Origin: Notospermus geniculatus
Lineage: Eukaryota > Nemertea > Pilidiophora > Heteronemertea > Lineidae
NCBI GenBank assembly: GCA_002633025.1
Contig: NMRB01001553.1
Coordinates: 11,642-75,641 of the forward strand
Direction: 5' to 3'
DNA length: 64,000 nt
Part shown: piece by piece, positions 12,439 to 23,795 of the stretch
Layout of the letters: every line of letters begins with the position of its first letter
Numbering within the stretch: the first letter of the stretch is position 1
Program-made: the position numbers and the translations under genes
The notes under the pieces: generated by a model
The model's database searches: none
What the model saw: only the letters and a program-made list of their open reading frames with translations
Told to the model about the DNA's origin: nothing

Positions 12439-14768
12439 GCTCTCGCTAGAAAACCGCTGAAAGCCATGTGGGTCAACTCATTTCTTATAACGTCTTTGGC
12501 AGATTACCATGTGAAATGTAGATAAATGAGAAAACTGGTGATTAATGATTCTCCCTTTTCATTCTTTCGTCCTATTTTAATGCAGGTGGGAATATTTTAA
12601 CGATTTCATTTCCTGACGGTGACAGAAGTGGTCATCAGCCGTCGCCGGACTCGGAGCTGCTCCCAGGAAAAGGACGAGCCTTTTTCTGGCATGGACAAAC
12701 AATGATTCCCTTCTGTAGGCAATTATCATGGTTTAAAGTGAATTTCACTTACCATCTGCAGTCATACCAGCACCTCGTAAATTCGGTGACAATAATAGTT
12801 GATAATTGACTGTCAATCATAATATTGTACAATGAGCGGAATACGGTTCAGGATTATTGCTGGACGAACACCGGAGGCATATTCCAGGAAAGATTCGCAC
12901 ACCAGATTTCGTCATTTCTTGGAAACGACTGAAGGACTGGCGTTTTACAGAGAATTTTTAAAAATATAAACTGTTCATTTTGAATTGTGACAACATTTCA
13001 TTCCCCAAGGCCACTATCACACCGATATCTATCACGCGAGCGGTGAAGAGTAATGTCCCGTGTTGTTGACCCAGATGAGTGAATGGACTGGCAAACGCCA
13101 AAGAGGTGGAAAAAAATTCCCTCCATTGGCAGAATCGTGATGTACTCGAAAAAAAACCAGGTATTCATTGTCGACAAAGGTAACAATCCACCTGACTGTG
13201 GCAAAATGGCATGTTATTGAAACACGTTTTCTCGGAGAATATGGTGACAATGTGGAATCATAACTCAGATCAGTCGGATACCTTAGGGACTTACTACCTT
13301 TAAAAAGGCAATTTTGGGTGAGCTAACCAATCTTTTAAAATCCCCGGTATCGTTCTTCAAAAAAAGGTGGGAAATGTCAGACAAAATGATAAAATGATGG
13401 TGACCGTGAGGTCAGAGGAAGAGAAAAACTAACTGGACAAGCAACTTTCAATACCCAGTCCCTTTAAACTTTTTTAATTTTGGCGCTCATTTTGGAAAAA
13501 AACCAGGGAGCATCAGGATCTAATCTAAATTTGGTAATATTGGATATGAATTTTAACAAACAAGAATACTGACCTGGTAATTTTCGGTGCCTAAATTATG
13601 TTAATAGGCCAGACAATCTAAAATCCATCTTGTTTCTAAATATGTGACTAAATCAAATATTTTTCCCTATTACGACCTGGAAATCTCTGATTGGATGATC
13701 AGTCAGCCTCTATGACCATATTTGGGCAGACGTACCAAATTTACATAATATCTTCAGTGACGATTCCTGCTGTCTATGTCTAGCGCCATTTTGTCTCCTG
13801 TCTGTGGTTACCTCCGAATTTACACAATTTCGTCGGAATTTCATCAAAATCATCATTGTTTTTGAATTCTAAACCGTTTCTTGTCAAAGTTTGGCAGAAT
13901 TTCAGTGTCGGCAGGGTTCAAGGGGATATCCTTCTTTGGTATGTAACATCATCCTGACATCAATCTATGTCTGTCTGCGCCGTGAAATCGACATGGCCGC
14001 TTGTCTGCTACATACAGAAACTGATTCTCTGGTCACTTGTCCTAATTTTCGTGTTATGTGTAAAGTCGATGCAAGCTTCCTCATCATCTGCCTAGAAATT
14101 AGGGGTTTTTCATTCCATGATCGTAAACAGAACTGACCCAGTCACTGACTGGAGTGTCAAGGATGTCCTGCCGGTCATCTTACACGATCACAATTTCCAC
14201 CAAATTTTCACTTTTAAAGCTGGAAATAACAAAAAATCGTACCTCTTTTTGCCTCAGAAATGTTCCTAACACACCTAAGTCTATCCATGAACATGGCTTA
14301 GCGTCCTTTTACCTTCCTCCTTCACCCGTACCTTCTGAGGTACGGGTGAAGAGAAAGTCGAAACCACAGGCCAAGTGGATTAGTCCAGCATTCGGGGCAG
14401 ATTCGGGAACATTCTATGCCGTCTATCGTCGAGATAGGCCTACTTCTGAAATGCCGATGCACTCTGATTCATGTATTTGACGGCAAGGCCAGTCATTCAG
14501 GCCTTTCTCTACCTTTTCTTTCTGCACAGAAAGACATGGTCGCACCGAGTTGACCAACAGCGCAGAGTCGGGCAAACATGGCCGACAGAAGGTCGAGACC
14601 AACCTCTGTACTGACCGTCTTCCAACTGTTCATGAACCCCCAGCTTCGTGTAGATTTAGCCAGTTTCATTGGAAGTACGGCGTGGTGCTGATGACAAAGT
14701 ATTAATGAAATACTTAAAAAATGAGTTTATACATGTAGTTGCAAGTGCTAACTCTTTGTTTGGTTAAG
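12439..14768. other. Gene-free stretch
   Basis: Frames of 70-108 codons occur but show no domain, signal or splice context that I can interpret. A short perfect stem (14 bp, loop TCTG) lies at 14320-14351. No RNA gene seen. Confidence 0.4.
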
Positions 14769-14862
14769 ATGGGTATTTGGCCTAGTGGTTAAGGCGTGCT
14801 GCCCCTTCGTGCTGGCGATTGATGCCTTATGCGAGGGTCCGTGGGTTCGAATCTGGTAGAAG
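14769..14862 (+). repeat. tRNA-derived SINE head or tRNA pseudogene
   Basis: A pol III A-box-like sequence TGGCCTAGTGGTTAAGGC is followed ~55 bp later by a B-box-like GGTTCGAATCT. The spacing is that of a class II (Ser/Leu-like) tRNA. The acceptor stem does not close and no credible anticodon arm forms, so this is not a functional tRNA. A tRNA-derived SINE is the best reading; its 3' boundary is unclear. Confidence 0.55.
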
Positions 14863-16001
14863 GACGCGATGACTTTCACCTTAGAAACCCGTTTCTATTT
14901 CATATTCTTTGTTTGGTTAACGTGCAAAATACAAGAGCTATCAATCGCTCTAACTGCACCTTTCACCATCCCTGTCAATTCCCCACCCGAACACACCTAT
15001 CTTGCCTATACCATTCATACAGTCATATATTTGCACCGGAAGCACGACTGCTGACAATACTTTTCACGTCACTCTTCTCACATTTCCCACCACTTACCAT
15101 TATCATGACGTCCGTATTATAAAAGTTCCTATTGATTCTTGTTGGCTTCTTGTCCACTTGATGTGCTCAACTCGCCTCGCTTGCTCCGCCTGTTTCCACC
15201 TTTTGTCGGTACTGTCAGCCTGATGACAAGCACGTTGCTTTCAACATGCCATTTACATTGTCCTTCTCAAGCATGTCAAGAAAGTAAGATAACAAGAAAT
15301 TCCCCCTCGAATTTTGGATGTATTATAACTCCAGCTTCTGATTATCTTTATAATCCATTCCATGTTGTTGCTTTAGAGCGGAGATCGAGCTGCCCCTACT
15401 TTCCGCTGGCTTTTCCTCACTCCCTTCACAGCAAAACCAGAGCAAAATACCGCAGCATTGTCCCAAGGGTCTCACATGAGAGAAATATGATAATATAGTT
15501 TTACAATCTATATCATCGATTTGTTTCGTTGGCAACGCTATCTAAAACAAAACGCTAACATGAGCAGGCAGATTTGCGGTTATCATTATGTGACCCTAAT
15601 CAAACGAGCTGTCGTCAGTGGCCTGGCCGTGTCGTCAACTCGAAGGGTTCAAACAACACTTTTGAAACAAATACCTAATCAGCAATATCGTGCATCGTGT
15701 CCCAGAATGCACCGTGTAGCTATCCCAGAAGTCCCTGCGGATCTGCCACCTCCGGTCCAGACAGTCTGTGACTTCCGTTGTACATAGACACAAGAAATGT
15801 GTGTACCGTGTTTGAATTGGTCAGCAGACGATGGCATGGGCCTAGCTTGGACAGTATGAGGTATCGGAACAGAATTGACCGGCTCCACGAAAACCTCAGG
15901 ATAGAATTTATGCTTAGAAGGTGGCCAGCCAACGGCGATGACTTTTATCCAGTTCGTAGTCTGCGTAAAAATGTCACGAAAAGGTAGAATGCTGTTCACA
16001 T
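14863..16001. other. Gene-free stretch
   Basis: Several overlapping short frames in different phases, none with a recognisable domain. Confidence 0.35.
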
Positions 16002-16127
16002 AATGGGTCGTATGAATAAAGGCTAGCAAATGCTTTTACTTCAGATTTGTACAGCATTGACTAGTGCATTTGTATTGCAAAATTCAAGTAAAAGCATTTA
16101 CCAGTAGTCTTTATTCATATGACCCAA
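16002..16127. mobile_element. Short hairpin element, copy 4 (GGGTCGTATGAAT ends)
   Basis: Ends AATGGGTCGTATGAATAAAG and CTTTATTCATATGACCCAAT flank the shared GCAAATGCTTTTACTT core. Confidence 0.8.
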
Positions 16128-16775
16128 TATCTATGATTACATGTACGTCCTTCATCCAAATTTTCCTCGTAGACCTAATAGGCCTATGTCATCTTTGGTT
16201 TGACTGTGACACTTTCTTGTTTACACGACCAGTCTGTCATTTGCTGTTCAAGTTAATATTGCGGAACTGAAGACGTCACTGTCAATATTGCACATCATCG
16301 ATCCTGTGCTTTATTGAGCCGCAATCATCACGACACCGTATCCCATTGATAAACTCATCAGTCTTATATTTCCCCTGTTCATTCTGACCTTGGAATGAAT
16401 GATTGAGAACCCTTTCCCTCGACACATATCGAACTTTTACATCGGTGCAGATTTGCAGAAAAGGGAGTTAATTGCTATATTTCAACAGTCATCCCTCAGC
16501 CCTTTTCGCACCCTTTAACCGGTGTTATTTGCTTGGTGTCGTCACTCGCTATGAAGGTCAACAGTACTTGATGCTTCCAGTATGTAATAAATGTATGCAA
16601 TTGCTACCAATGTGTCCATCCGTCATAAGAACAGTATTCCTGGAAATATTGATAAGGGTCTGTGGTAGCTGGGATGTGTCATTAATAATCCATCACAGAA
16701 TTCCATCCAGAGGACCAAAATTTTCCATCTCTGCTTGTGTTTACCTCAGTATGGATGTGACCAGGTCTCGCCTCA

Positions 16776-16897
16776 TTGGGTCATAAAAATAAAGACAGGC
16801 AAGTGTTTTTACTTGAAATTTGCAATACAGATGCACTATGCAATGCTGTACAAATTTCAAGTAAAAGCATTTGCTAGTCTTTATTCATATTACCCAT
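16776..16897. mobile_element. Short hairpin element, copy 5 (GGGTCATAAAAAT ends)
   Basis: Ends TTGGGTCATAAAAATAAAG and CTTTATTCATATTACCCA flank a diverged core (GCAAGTGTTTTTACTT on the left, AAGTAAAAGCATTTGC on the right). Confidence 0.75.
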
Positions 16898-17270
16898 TAA
16901 ACCTTGTCTGATGAACCAGTCGGCCTTATCGTCAAAGTGCAGCTGACAGTGCTCTTCCGCCCTTAACGGCAGTGGAAGGGTTGCAGGTTCTCTTGTTTCC
17001 TCCTACTGAGGAGACTGTAAAACCCAAATCAACAATTTTTGGATTTGTATGATAAACTAGACACTAACACACCCTATTCCCGAAAAAAACAAGCCAAATC
17101 AGGATTTTCGTAAACGGTGACTACTTTTCGGGGTGTTTCTCCTTCGGCGTCAGTCACCAATTCTGTTTCCACTCACCATATGACATTCCCGTTCGGCAGC
17201 TGCAAACCCCTTACCAACACACATCGGGCTGGGTCAGTATGGAGATCCTGAATGAGTTTACTTAAAGATA

Positions 17271-17393
17271 ATGGCTGGTATTCATAAAAGCTAGCAAATG
17301 CTTTTACTTCAGGTTTTGTAGTACATTTACATTGGACCTCGCTGTACAAATCTTAAGTAAAAGCATTTGCTAACTTTTATAAATACCAGCCAT
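17271..17393. mobile_element. Short hairpin element, copy 6 (GGCTGGTATTCAT ends)
   Basis: Ends ATGGCTGGTATTCATAAAAG and CTTTTATAAATACCAGCCAT surround the shared core. This is the closest relative of copy 2. Confidence 0.8.
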
Positions 17394-18190
17394 CGTATCA
17401 CGGGTATTTTCGCGGGCCACGAAAATCATTGTTTATTTACATTTTGTTTGTTTATATCCAGTCTTTCTTTGTCATGAATAATTTGTTGGTGGCACATCCC
17501 TCTAGAAATTCTTTTGATACCGAAAGTATTCAAATTGGTGGGTTGGCATGTCCCAAAAGTCCTAAGTAACATAATGTAAACATTCATGTTTACAAATATT
17601 GAATGTAAACAATGAAGTCGTGATACATTATTGTATACATTATTGCTCGTCATCATTACCTAACAACGCCGTTGCCGTGCACAAAATCTCAAAAATGTAG
17701 AAAATCCAGGACTCAGTTACCGTCTCTCCATCCTTGTCCTCCATAACTGGACAGGAATGAGTTAATATTGATCGTGTTTATCTGCCTCCTGACAGGGCTG
17801 AAGCACGCCATGTCATCACCAACAAGGCTGGACACCACTCCCTTTTAACTCATTTCATGCCAACCATCACTCGAGTGACTCATTTGATTCTGTTTCCCTA
17901 TCTTCGGTTTTATTAGGAGAATAGGATCAACACTCCTTGTTAACTGTGAATCATCGGCAAGAGTCGCATCGAGTATTCAAACAGATTTCAATCTTTTCTA
18001 CCTCGTCGTGAGTGTCACGGCCATGCCACCCACCTCATCCACGAAGAATATACGTAAAAAACAGTTTCACTTTATTCACACCGTGAATGATAGACCAACT
18101 CTACTCATTCGCAAAATGTGAAATATAGTGACACTTCCAGCCAAATCTATTGATAGCCAGCTTTTTTTTAACAGAAAAATTACCACTTTT
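17394..18190. other. Gene-free stretch
   Basis: A cluster of ATGTAAAC / GTTTACAT words (17440-17645) gives weak inverted symmetry. No gene recognised. Confidence 0.4.
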
Positions 18191-18193
18191 CAA

Positions 18194-18740
18194 CAAAGAA
18201 TACTCTTCTTATTGCGGCGTTTGCACACTTCTGGTGAATAGGTCAGACTGAGCTGCAGTAGTGGCCGTGCAAAATCAAGGCAAATGACGTTAGGAGAAAT
18301 TTTTAGGCATGCGACACCGGAATTCAAAGACCAATGCAACTGGCCTACAAAAAGTTGTTGATCATCTTGCTTTTCCACAAAGAATACTCTTCTTGCGGCA
18401 TTTGCACACTTCTGGTGAATACCTTAGATTGAGCTGCACTGAGTGGCCATGGAAAGTCAAAGGAAATGATGTCAGGAGAAATTTTTAGGCATGCGACACC
18501 GGAATTCAAAGACCAATGCAACTGGCCTACAAAAAGTTGTTGATCATCTTGCTTTTCAAGAAAGAATACTGTTCTTATTGCGGCGTTTGCACACTTCTGG
18601 TGAATACCTCAGATTGAGCTGCAGTGAGTGGCCGTGGAAAGTCAAAATAAATGATGTCAGGAGAAATTTTTAGGCATGCGACACCGGAATTCAAAGACAA
18701 ATGCAACTGGCCAACAAAAATTGTTGATCATCTTGCTGAT
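18194..18740. repeat. ~183-bp tandem repeat, three copies
   Basis: Units start at about 18194, 18378 and 18560. Each contains GCACACTTCTGGTGAATA, AGGCATGCGACACCGGAATT and TTGTTGATCATCTTGCT. Identity between units is ~90% or higher. Open frames across it (e.g. 18190-18378 minus, 18491-18673 plus) are products of the repeat and not genes. Confidence 0.9.
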
Positions 18741-19566
18741 GACGGAGGACCGAGGAATGATTTGATGGCCGATTTCCGAGTAAACACAAAACAAACCGAC
18801 GATTTTTCTCCGGAGAAATGACGATCGGTATCCGTAGCGCAGTTTCCCTACTTACAACAATCACTCTTGCTTACCGTATCTCCGCGAAAAAATATTGAAT
18901 CCGTTCCACAAGTACATCTTGATAGATCAACGTCCTTCCGCTTCTAAGGCGCCTTGTACTGCCACAAAGACACACGGAAACAAATTGTATATAATGGTAC
19001 CGTTCGCATCTAACGAGTAGAAACCCTGCGTTCCTTAGCAACAGATTCGACAATAAAAGCCCTCCGAGGGACGCAAACGTGGAGAAAAACGGTTGAGGAA
19101 ATGGACAAGGTTGATGTGGTTAATATATGACAGCTTGGGAATCCCTTAGGCACAACTCCAAGGCCATGACTAATGCAAGATGATCGTTCTTAAAAATTCT
19201 GTCGTGTAACTTGTTGACAACCGCATCATCGCTGTTATCTTTTTTACCGGGCCTAGCCGGATTAGCTTTTCTTTTCAACACAAAGGAGAATTCATGGTGT
19301 TGGAATCATGCCTGAGGATTCTTTATCTTGACTGAATCATTCTTACAGAGAACGAGGATTTCAAGGATTCAACGCTGTAGGCATTAATTTTACATTTCCG
19401 CTCTCTTCAATGTGCACTATATGAGATCCGATCTGGGAACCAGGCACATGTCTCCCAGGGGGAAATGGTTAATGATTACATCAATGATTACACCGCAATG
19501 GCTGAAATCAATTTTAGCATTTACGGTAACGAAGAGAGGCTATTCTTCAGAGATGAGTTGACGACC
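18741..19566. other. Gene-free stretch
   Basis: No supported gene or repeat seen. Confidence 0.35.
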
Positions 19567-19570
19567 TAAG

Positions 19571-19697
19571 GCTTCCTCTACATCGATGTATACAATATAC
19601 GAAAACGCCGGTTAACAAAGGCATTCCGAGGATTCACGACCGTGAAGCTATTGTTTACCGGTTGTTTCGTATACCGTACTTCTATGTAAGGGAAGCC
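19571..19697. mobile_element. PIF/Harbinger-like MITE with TAA target duplication
   Basis: GGCTTCCTCTACATCGATGT on the left pairs imperfectly with the right end ending ATGTAAGGGAAGCC. Inner arms share CGAAAACGCCGGTTAACAA versus TTGTTTACCGGTTGTTTCG. TAA flanks both ends (19568-19570 and 19698-19700). The 3-bp TAA duplication is the basis for the Harbinger-like call. Confidence 0.65.
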
Positions 19698-19700
19698 TAA

Positions 19701-19795
19701 GGCTGCCTTTACTTAGAAGTATACGGTATACGAAAACGCCGGTTAACAATGGCTTCACGGCCGTGAATCCATTTGAAGCCTTTGTTAACAGGTGT
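19701..19795. mobile_element. Truncated second copy of the 19571 MITE
   Basis: Begins right after the TAA at 19698-19700 with GGCTGCCTTTACTTAGAAG and continues through CGAAAACGCCGGTTAACAA. The inner palindrome GGCTTCACGGCCGTGAATCC is present, but the right tip is missing after GTTAACAGG. Confidence 0.6.
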
Positions 19796-20934
19796 AGCAG
19801 TAAAAAGTATCCCCCAGTAAAAAATGTCCACTTCTATTGTTGAATGACGGATTAAGGTGCATGGGTATAGAAACCAATCGCCAGAGATTAGATTGCAACA
19901 ATAGGAACATTTGTTCACAGGACAGTTTTTCCTAGGACATTCTTTCCTTTCACACCTGGTTTTCCTAAATATATTTTCTGTAGCAAATGACAAAGAACTG
20001 TTCTTGGTTTATATTTCGTGCCTTTTTTCGCCTTTCGCAGTAAAGAAAATACATTAAGTGATCGAAATTTCATTCAAAATCCACTGGCTTCCTTCACGTC
20101 AAAATGATGAGACCGATTTCCTTCATCAATCATAAACCGATCTTTTTATCGGCAGCTTTAGAAATCTGGGTAAAATATCTGTAGAATAATGAAAACTACA
20201 ATAATGTTCGGAAGCGGCGAACGTGTCAAATGCTCAACGCCCAACCTCTACCCGGAAATTGTTCCTTCGCTTCATCTTCTCGTGTTGTTGAGTGGAATCC
20301 CAGGTCGGCTCATCGATCGCGCGGCCTCGACATCGAGTGTCGGCTGACCTTGACTAGCACACTCATCTCTTCCACCCCCGCAGATACTCTTCGCTTGCAA
20401 TTAATCATTCCTTCAACCACGGCACGATAAGTGCAGGAATCACCCATTACCAACGTTACAGAGATAATTATTTTGAAATATTGCAACCCGGAAGTCGTAC
20501 GCGGCCATGGACGTTACACAACGCATGCGCTGTGTGACTATCCCATCCTTGGTTGCCATGGTTTCTATGGGTGCTAGTACGACATGTACTTTTCCATTTT
20601 TAAATCCTGCTCGGATTCCGGTCGTGCAGTGGTTCGTTTCAGCTGCGCTCTCCGATACGTGGTGATAAATCATGAAAACAAAGAGTGTCAGGCATTTGCT
20701 CCGGAGGAAAGAGTTGGAGAAGAGGCCGCCATTTTAACCCTTCTTTCCGGTGTGATAAAATGAGACAAGGGCAGCTGAAAATCGGTTGACTTTGATCCCT
20801 TGTGTCGATTGTACTTTCTCATACAGCGAAACAACAAGATCAGACTACTGTTGGTTTCCTGTCGATTTGGTTTTGATTCAGCCATCGGTAGGGGGTCAGT
20901 CGACTGACGATGCCAGACTCAACCACAGATTTGT

Positions 20935-21255
20935 CGCAAAATATCGCACAATGTCGCAAAATATCGTTTATAACCCCAAATTATCGGTGTCGACTGAAGA
21001 GGCTGCAGACAGAAAACCAGTAAATTTTGGTCAGGGTTTAAAAATTAGAAAATTGTTGCAGGATTGTCGCAGCTATTATCGCAGATTGTCGTAAACAATC
21101 GCAAGTGAATGCCAAAAAACGCTGATTATCGTTAAGTTTACGACTATTCTGCGATACTCCTGCGACACTTCTGCGACAAATCTGCGATAATTCCTGCGAT
21201 TGTTTGCGTAACGTAAAAAATACATGTACAATCGCAAGCTAACTGTCGCACGTGT
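20935..21255. repeat. CGCA/TGCG-rich foldback region
   Basis: Repeated ATCGCA and GTCGCA words in the left half (20935-21110) are mirrored by TGCGAT and TGCGAC words in the right half (21150-21250). The result is a long, imperfect hairpin just upstream of the lin28 exon. Likely a diverged foldback element. Confidence 0.5.
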
Positions 21256-21390
21256 GAGAGAGGCAGATTTTACAGGTTGCGAATGTTCCGGCGGAAGCCA
21301 TCATGCAGCAGTGGTGAGCTCACCTCTCGTTCTGAAATAAAGTCGGCGCTTCTTCCTTGTTTCTGTATTCTGTCTTCTTGTGTTTTTCAG

Positions 21391-21616
21391 GTGTTATAAC
21401 TGCGGAGAGTATAGCAACCACCTAGCAGCCAAATGTCCCAAGGGCCCGTTGCCAAAGAGCTGCTACCAATGCCACATGTCTGACCATCTCATAAAAGACT
21501 GTCCTAAACGAGAGCAAAAAAATACGGGTAAAGACAAAGGTAATGGTGGTGGTTCGGACCCGCACACGTCGAGCTCAGGGAACGCCGGAAGAAGCAACGG
21601 AGAACAGGGAACATAG
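21391..21616 (+). CDS. lin28: LIN28 homologue, last coding exon (two CCHC zinc knuckles)
   Basis: LIN28 proteins bind let-7 precursors and mRNAs through a cold-shock domain and two zinc knuckles. This exon supplies both knuckles: CYNCGEYSNHLAAKC (CX2CX5HX4C) and, after the linker PKGPLPKS, CYQCHMSDHLIKDC (CX2CX4HX4C). The motif order, the proline-bearing linker and the PKR that follows match the LIN28 pattern, closest in style to invertebrate LIN28. A lysine/glycine/serine-rich tail ends at TAG (21614-21616). The exon starts after a pyrimidine-rich acceptor (...TGTTTTTCAG, ending 21390); its first base completes the Arg codon before CYNC. I could not find the cold-shock-domain exons upstream, so they may lie outside the window or have been missed. 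Another zinc-knuckle protein is possible but less likely. Confidence 0.8.
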
Positions 21617-21772
21617 CAACCAAATGCTTGAGGTTCACGCAACGACAACAACAACGACATGGCTAGATATAACGACGTAGTTACTTAATCACGTGCACAA
21701 CCTGTGGTGCTTTCAAATGGCGGATATGATTGGTTCCTGCGAGTACTCACATGATTGTCACATGACCGACTC

Positions 21773-22135
21773 CTAACGATAGATCTCAAGACGAAGGGTC
21801 CACAATCGCCAAGTTTGGCCTACCGTCACCGTTCCCCTGACGTTGCCCTTTGGTCGTAGCGGGACGCCTAGCGTCGGAACAATCAAGTACCCCTTGCTGC
21901 CTTCAGGAACAATATCGACTGTACATGTTCTTGGTGCAAATATTATACTCGGAATCTTTCCTTTATTAGTTAAAAGTATTTCAAACCATAGTTCATTATT
22001 TATGGCGGCCCATGGTGTATTTAGTTCACTTAATACCTCAAATGGATTGATATGACGATTTATTTGGCCAGATACTTTGTTGTTGAGCATGATGACCGTT
22101 TCTAGCCCTACAGATATCACGGCAATACTTGCCAT
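21773..22135 (-). CDS. Unrecognised 120-residue antisense open frame
   Basis: The frame starts MASIAVISVGLETVIMLNN and runs 120 codons to TAG at the low-coordinate end. It includes a hydrophobic, beta-rich-looking middle (PSIIFAPRTCTVDIVPEGSK). I recognise no family. It lies opposite the presumed lin28 3' UTR. It has no obvious splice sites or promoter and may be a chance frame or a domesticated or decayed insertion. Reported because its composition looks more protein-like than the other non-esterase frames. Confidence 0.2.
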   Translation of the reverse strand: MASIAVISVGLETVIMLNNKVSGQINRHINPFEVLSELNTPWAAINNELWFEILLTNKGKIPSIIFAPRTCTVDIVPEGSKGYLIVPTLGVPLRPKGNVRGTVTVGQTWRLWTLRLEIYR

Positions 22136-22756
22136 TAAAGGTCTTATGGCCCTCAGCAGGGTTTGGTGGCCACCTTGATTCCACAGCTTCAGTTTATAGG
22201 TTGTGACGCCTGACCGTACATGTCATTGATATTCATACGAAAGTAAACAATCAGTCATTGCTCAGTCTGAATAGATTAACTACTGACTGGTATGATTCAT
22301 GTAGACCACATTCAGATTTTGCTCATTCCTCCACGTGATTATTACACCGAGTCACGTGGAGGGGTTGAAGGGTTGCGAGGTGAAAGTGCTCATTTAGGCT
22401 TTTTTAAGGCATAGCTTTAATTAAGGGTGCTTATACAGCGTTATTGTGTGAGGTTCAAACGTATTTATTACCCTTGTTTCACGGTGCATAAATGGGTTAC
22501 GAAATTTATTAGGAATTGTTGTACCTTAATTGGGAAAAGATGCAAATTTAGAACTGGCTTTTGTAAACGTATTGATGCTTTAATGATTTTGATTTGGGTG
22601 TTTATGGTCTCCTCAGGTGGGAGGAAACCGGAGCACCTGCAACCCTTCACCTGCTCTACCAGATACCACGCCACACACAAAAATGAGCGCATTGCATGTG
22701 ATGTGCACATGTATGTTGTATATCTTCCTCTAGATCTGCCACCAACTGTACACGAT

Positions 22757-22764
22757 CTACCTCA
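22757..22764 (+). promoter_or_regulatory. let-7 seed match (CTACCTCA) downstream of lin28
   Basis: CTACCTCA is the canonical eight-base let-7 target seed. It lies 1141 bp after the lin28 stop. The let-7/lin28 feedback loop is well established in animals; function of this site is inferred. Confidence 0.4.
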
Positions 22765-23260
22765 AAAAGTAAAATTGTGTAGTCTGTTTCCCTGGCCGAG
22801 AGGTGACGATGTGAGCTGACGTGCTGCTTGGCTACCACCATTTTGTTTTGACCGGATTGATGATACCCACTGTATGGTAGTCAAGTTCAAGATCACGGAA
22901 CAAAATGGCGGCAGCTACTCCATATTTGTTTGACAGCGCCACCTCGAGGCGAAGGAACCGAACTATTAAGATTTGATGTTGTCTGCTGCGTCTCTCTCGC
23001 CATACTTGCATGTTATGGTGCAATGCTGATCTGCCTTTGTGTAAACTGGTAACGTATTTTGCAACAAGTGGAGACTTGCTGGCGACAATTATTCTGCTCC
23101 TGGTGCAAGAATCGAATTGACCGAGTTGGCCTGTCCTAGACGATCAATGGATCCATACATCGAAATGCACGCAAAGTGGTATAACAGGAACAAAACAGCA
23201 GGGGATAGACCTAATGGAAACCAATCATCCACTAGATAGTGGTCACATGATCCACCCCTA

Positions 23261-23373
23261 TGACGTCATCCTCCAACGGCCGTTATCAAAAGCTGATTGG
23301 TCCCTAAATGGTGGTCACATGATCCATCCTGCGTGACGTCATCCTCAAACGGGTGTTAGCGAAAGCTGATTGG
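23261..23373. promoter_or_regulatory. Dimeric CRE/CCAAT promoter-like module
   Basis: Two 73-bp tandem modules. Each has TGACGTCATC (23261, 23334) followed ~24 bp later by CTGATTGGT (23293, 23366), and each is preceded by GGTCACATGATCCA. An extra CCAAT word lies at 23221. Full CRE sites and inverted CCAAT boxes bind CREB/ATF and NF-Y in animals. No gene start is visible nearby, so the target is unknown. Confidence 0.45.
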
Positions 23374-23457
23374 TCACCTGCAGAACGATCGTCTTGTATT
23401 GGTTGATCTCTGTGAGGTTGTACACCAATGGGAGTCAAAATGTTCGACCCAATCTAA

Positions 23458-23792
23458 GGGATCATCTCAAAATTGCTTGATGCCCAGAGAGACGAATTTT
23501 TTTCATCTCTCTCTGGACCCCCTCCCCACTCTAAATGATGAAAAAAGTCACATGTCTGGCATCAACACTGTTATTTCAGAATTACTTGGTGTTTCTATGA
23601 AGGACCAGTAGGGTACATGATAAAACATGATAATCTTCCTGTATTGGAAGTTCTCTGGTTTCTTTCTTCTAATTTACATGTGATGCCAAAAGTTCTAAAA
23701 AGATGAAATTTTTGTCAGGAAACTGCTGACCCCCTCCCCCCAGACGAAAACATTTCGTCTCTCTGGGCATCAAGCAATTTTGAGATGATCCC
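23458..23792. mobile_element. 335-bp MITE, TAA target duplication
   Basis: The ends GGGATCATCTCAAAATTGCT and AGCAATTTTGAGATGATCCC are perfect inverted repeats, and the match continues ~20 bp further. TAA flanks both sides (23455-23457 and 23793-23795). The interior has paired tracts around CATCTCTCTCTGG and no transposase. Confidence 0.85.
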
Positions 23793-23795
23793 TAA

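Larger units (their letters stand above)
21617..22830 (+). other. Probable lin28 3' untranslated region
   Basis: Follows the lin28 stop without a recognised sense gene and includes an exact let-7 seed match at 22757-22764. I see no canonical AATAAA close by; the nearest clear one is at ~24834, so the 3' end is unknown. Confidence 0.4.

Noticed and set aside
14320-14351. Perfect 14-bp stem with TCTG loop, considered as a terminator or miRNA
   Set aside because: Bacterial-type terminators do not apply here, and the stem is too short for a miRNA precursor.
14769-14862. Functional tRNA-Ser or tRNA-Leu gene
   Set aside because: The 5' and 3' acceptor strands do not pair and no convincing anticodon arm can be drawn.
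18190-18740. Tandem repeat considered as a CRISPR-like array
   Set aside because: Units of ~183 bp are repeated along their whole length without unique spacers, in a eukaryotic context.
22427-22819. 130-codon plus-strand frame downstream of lin28
   Set aside because: Odd, Cys/Arg-rich composition without a motif, inside the presumed 3' UTR. Treated as chance.
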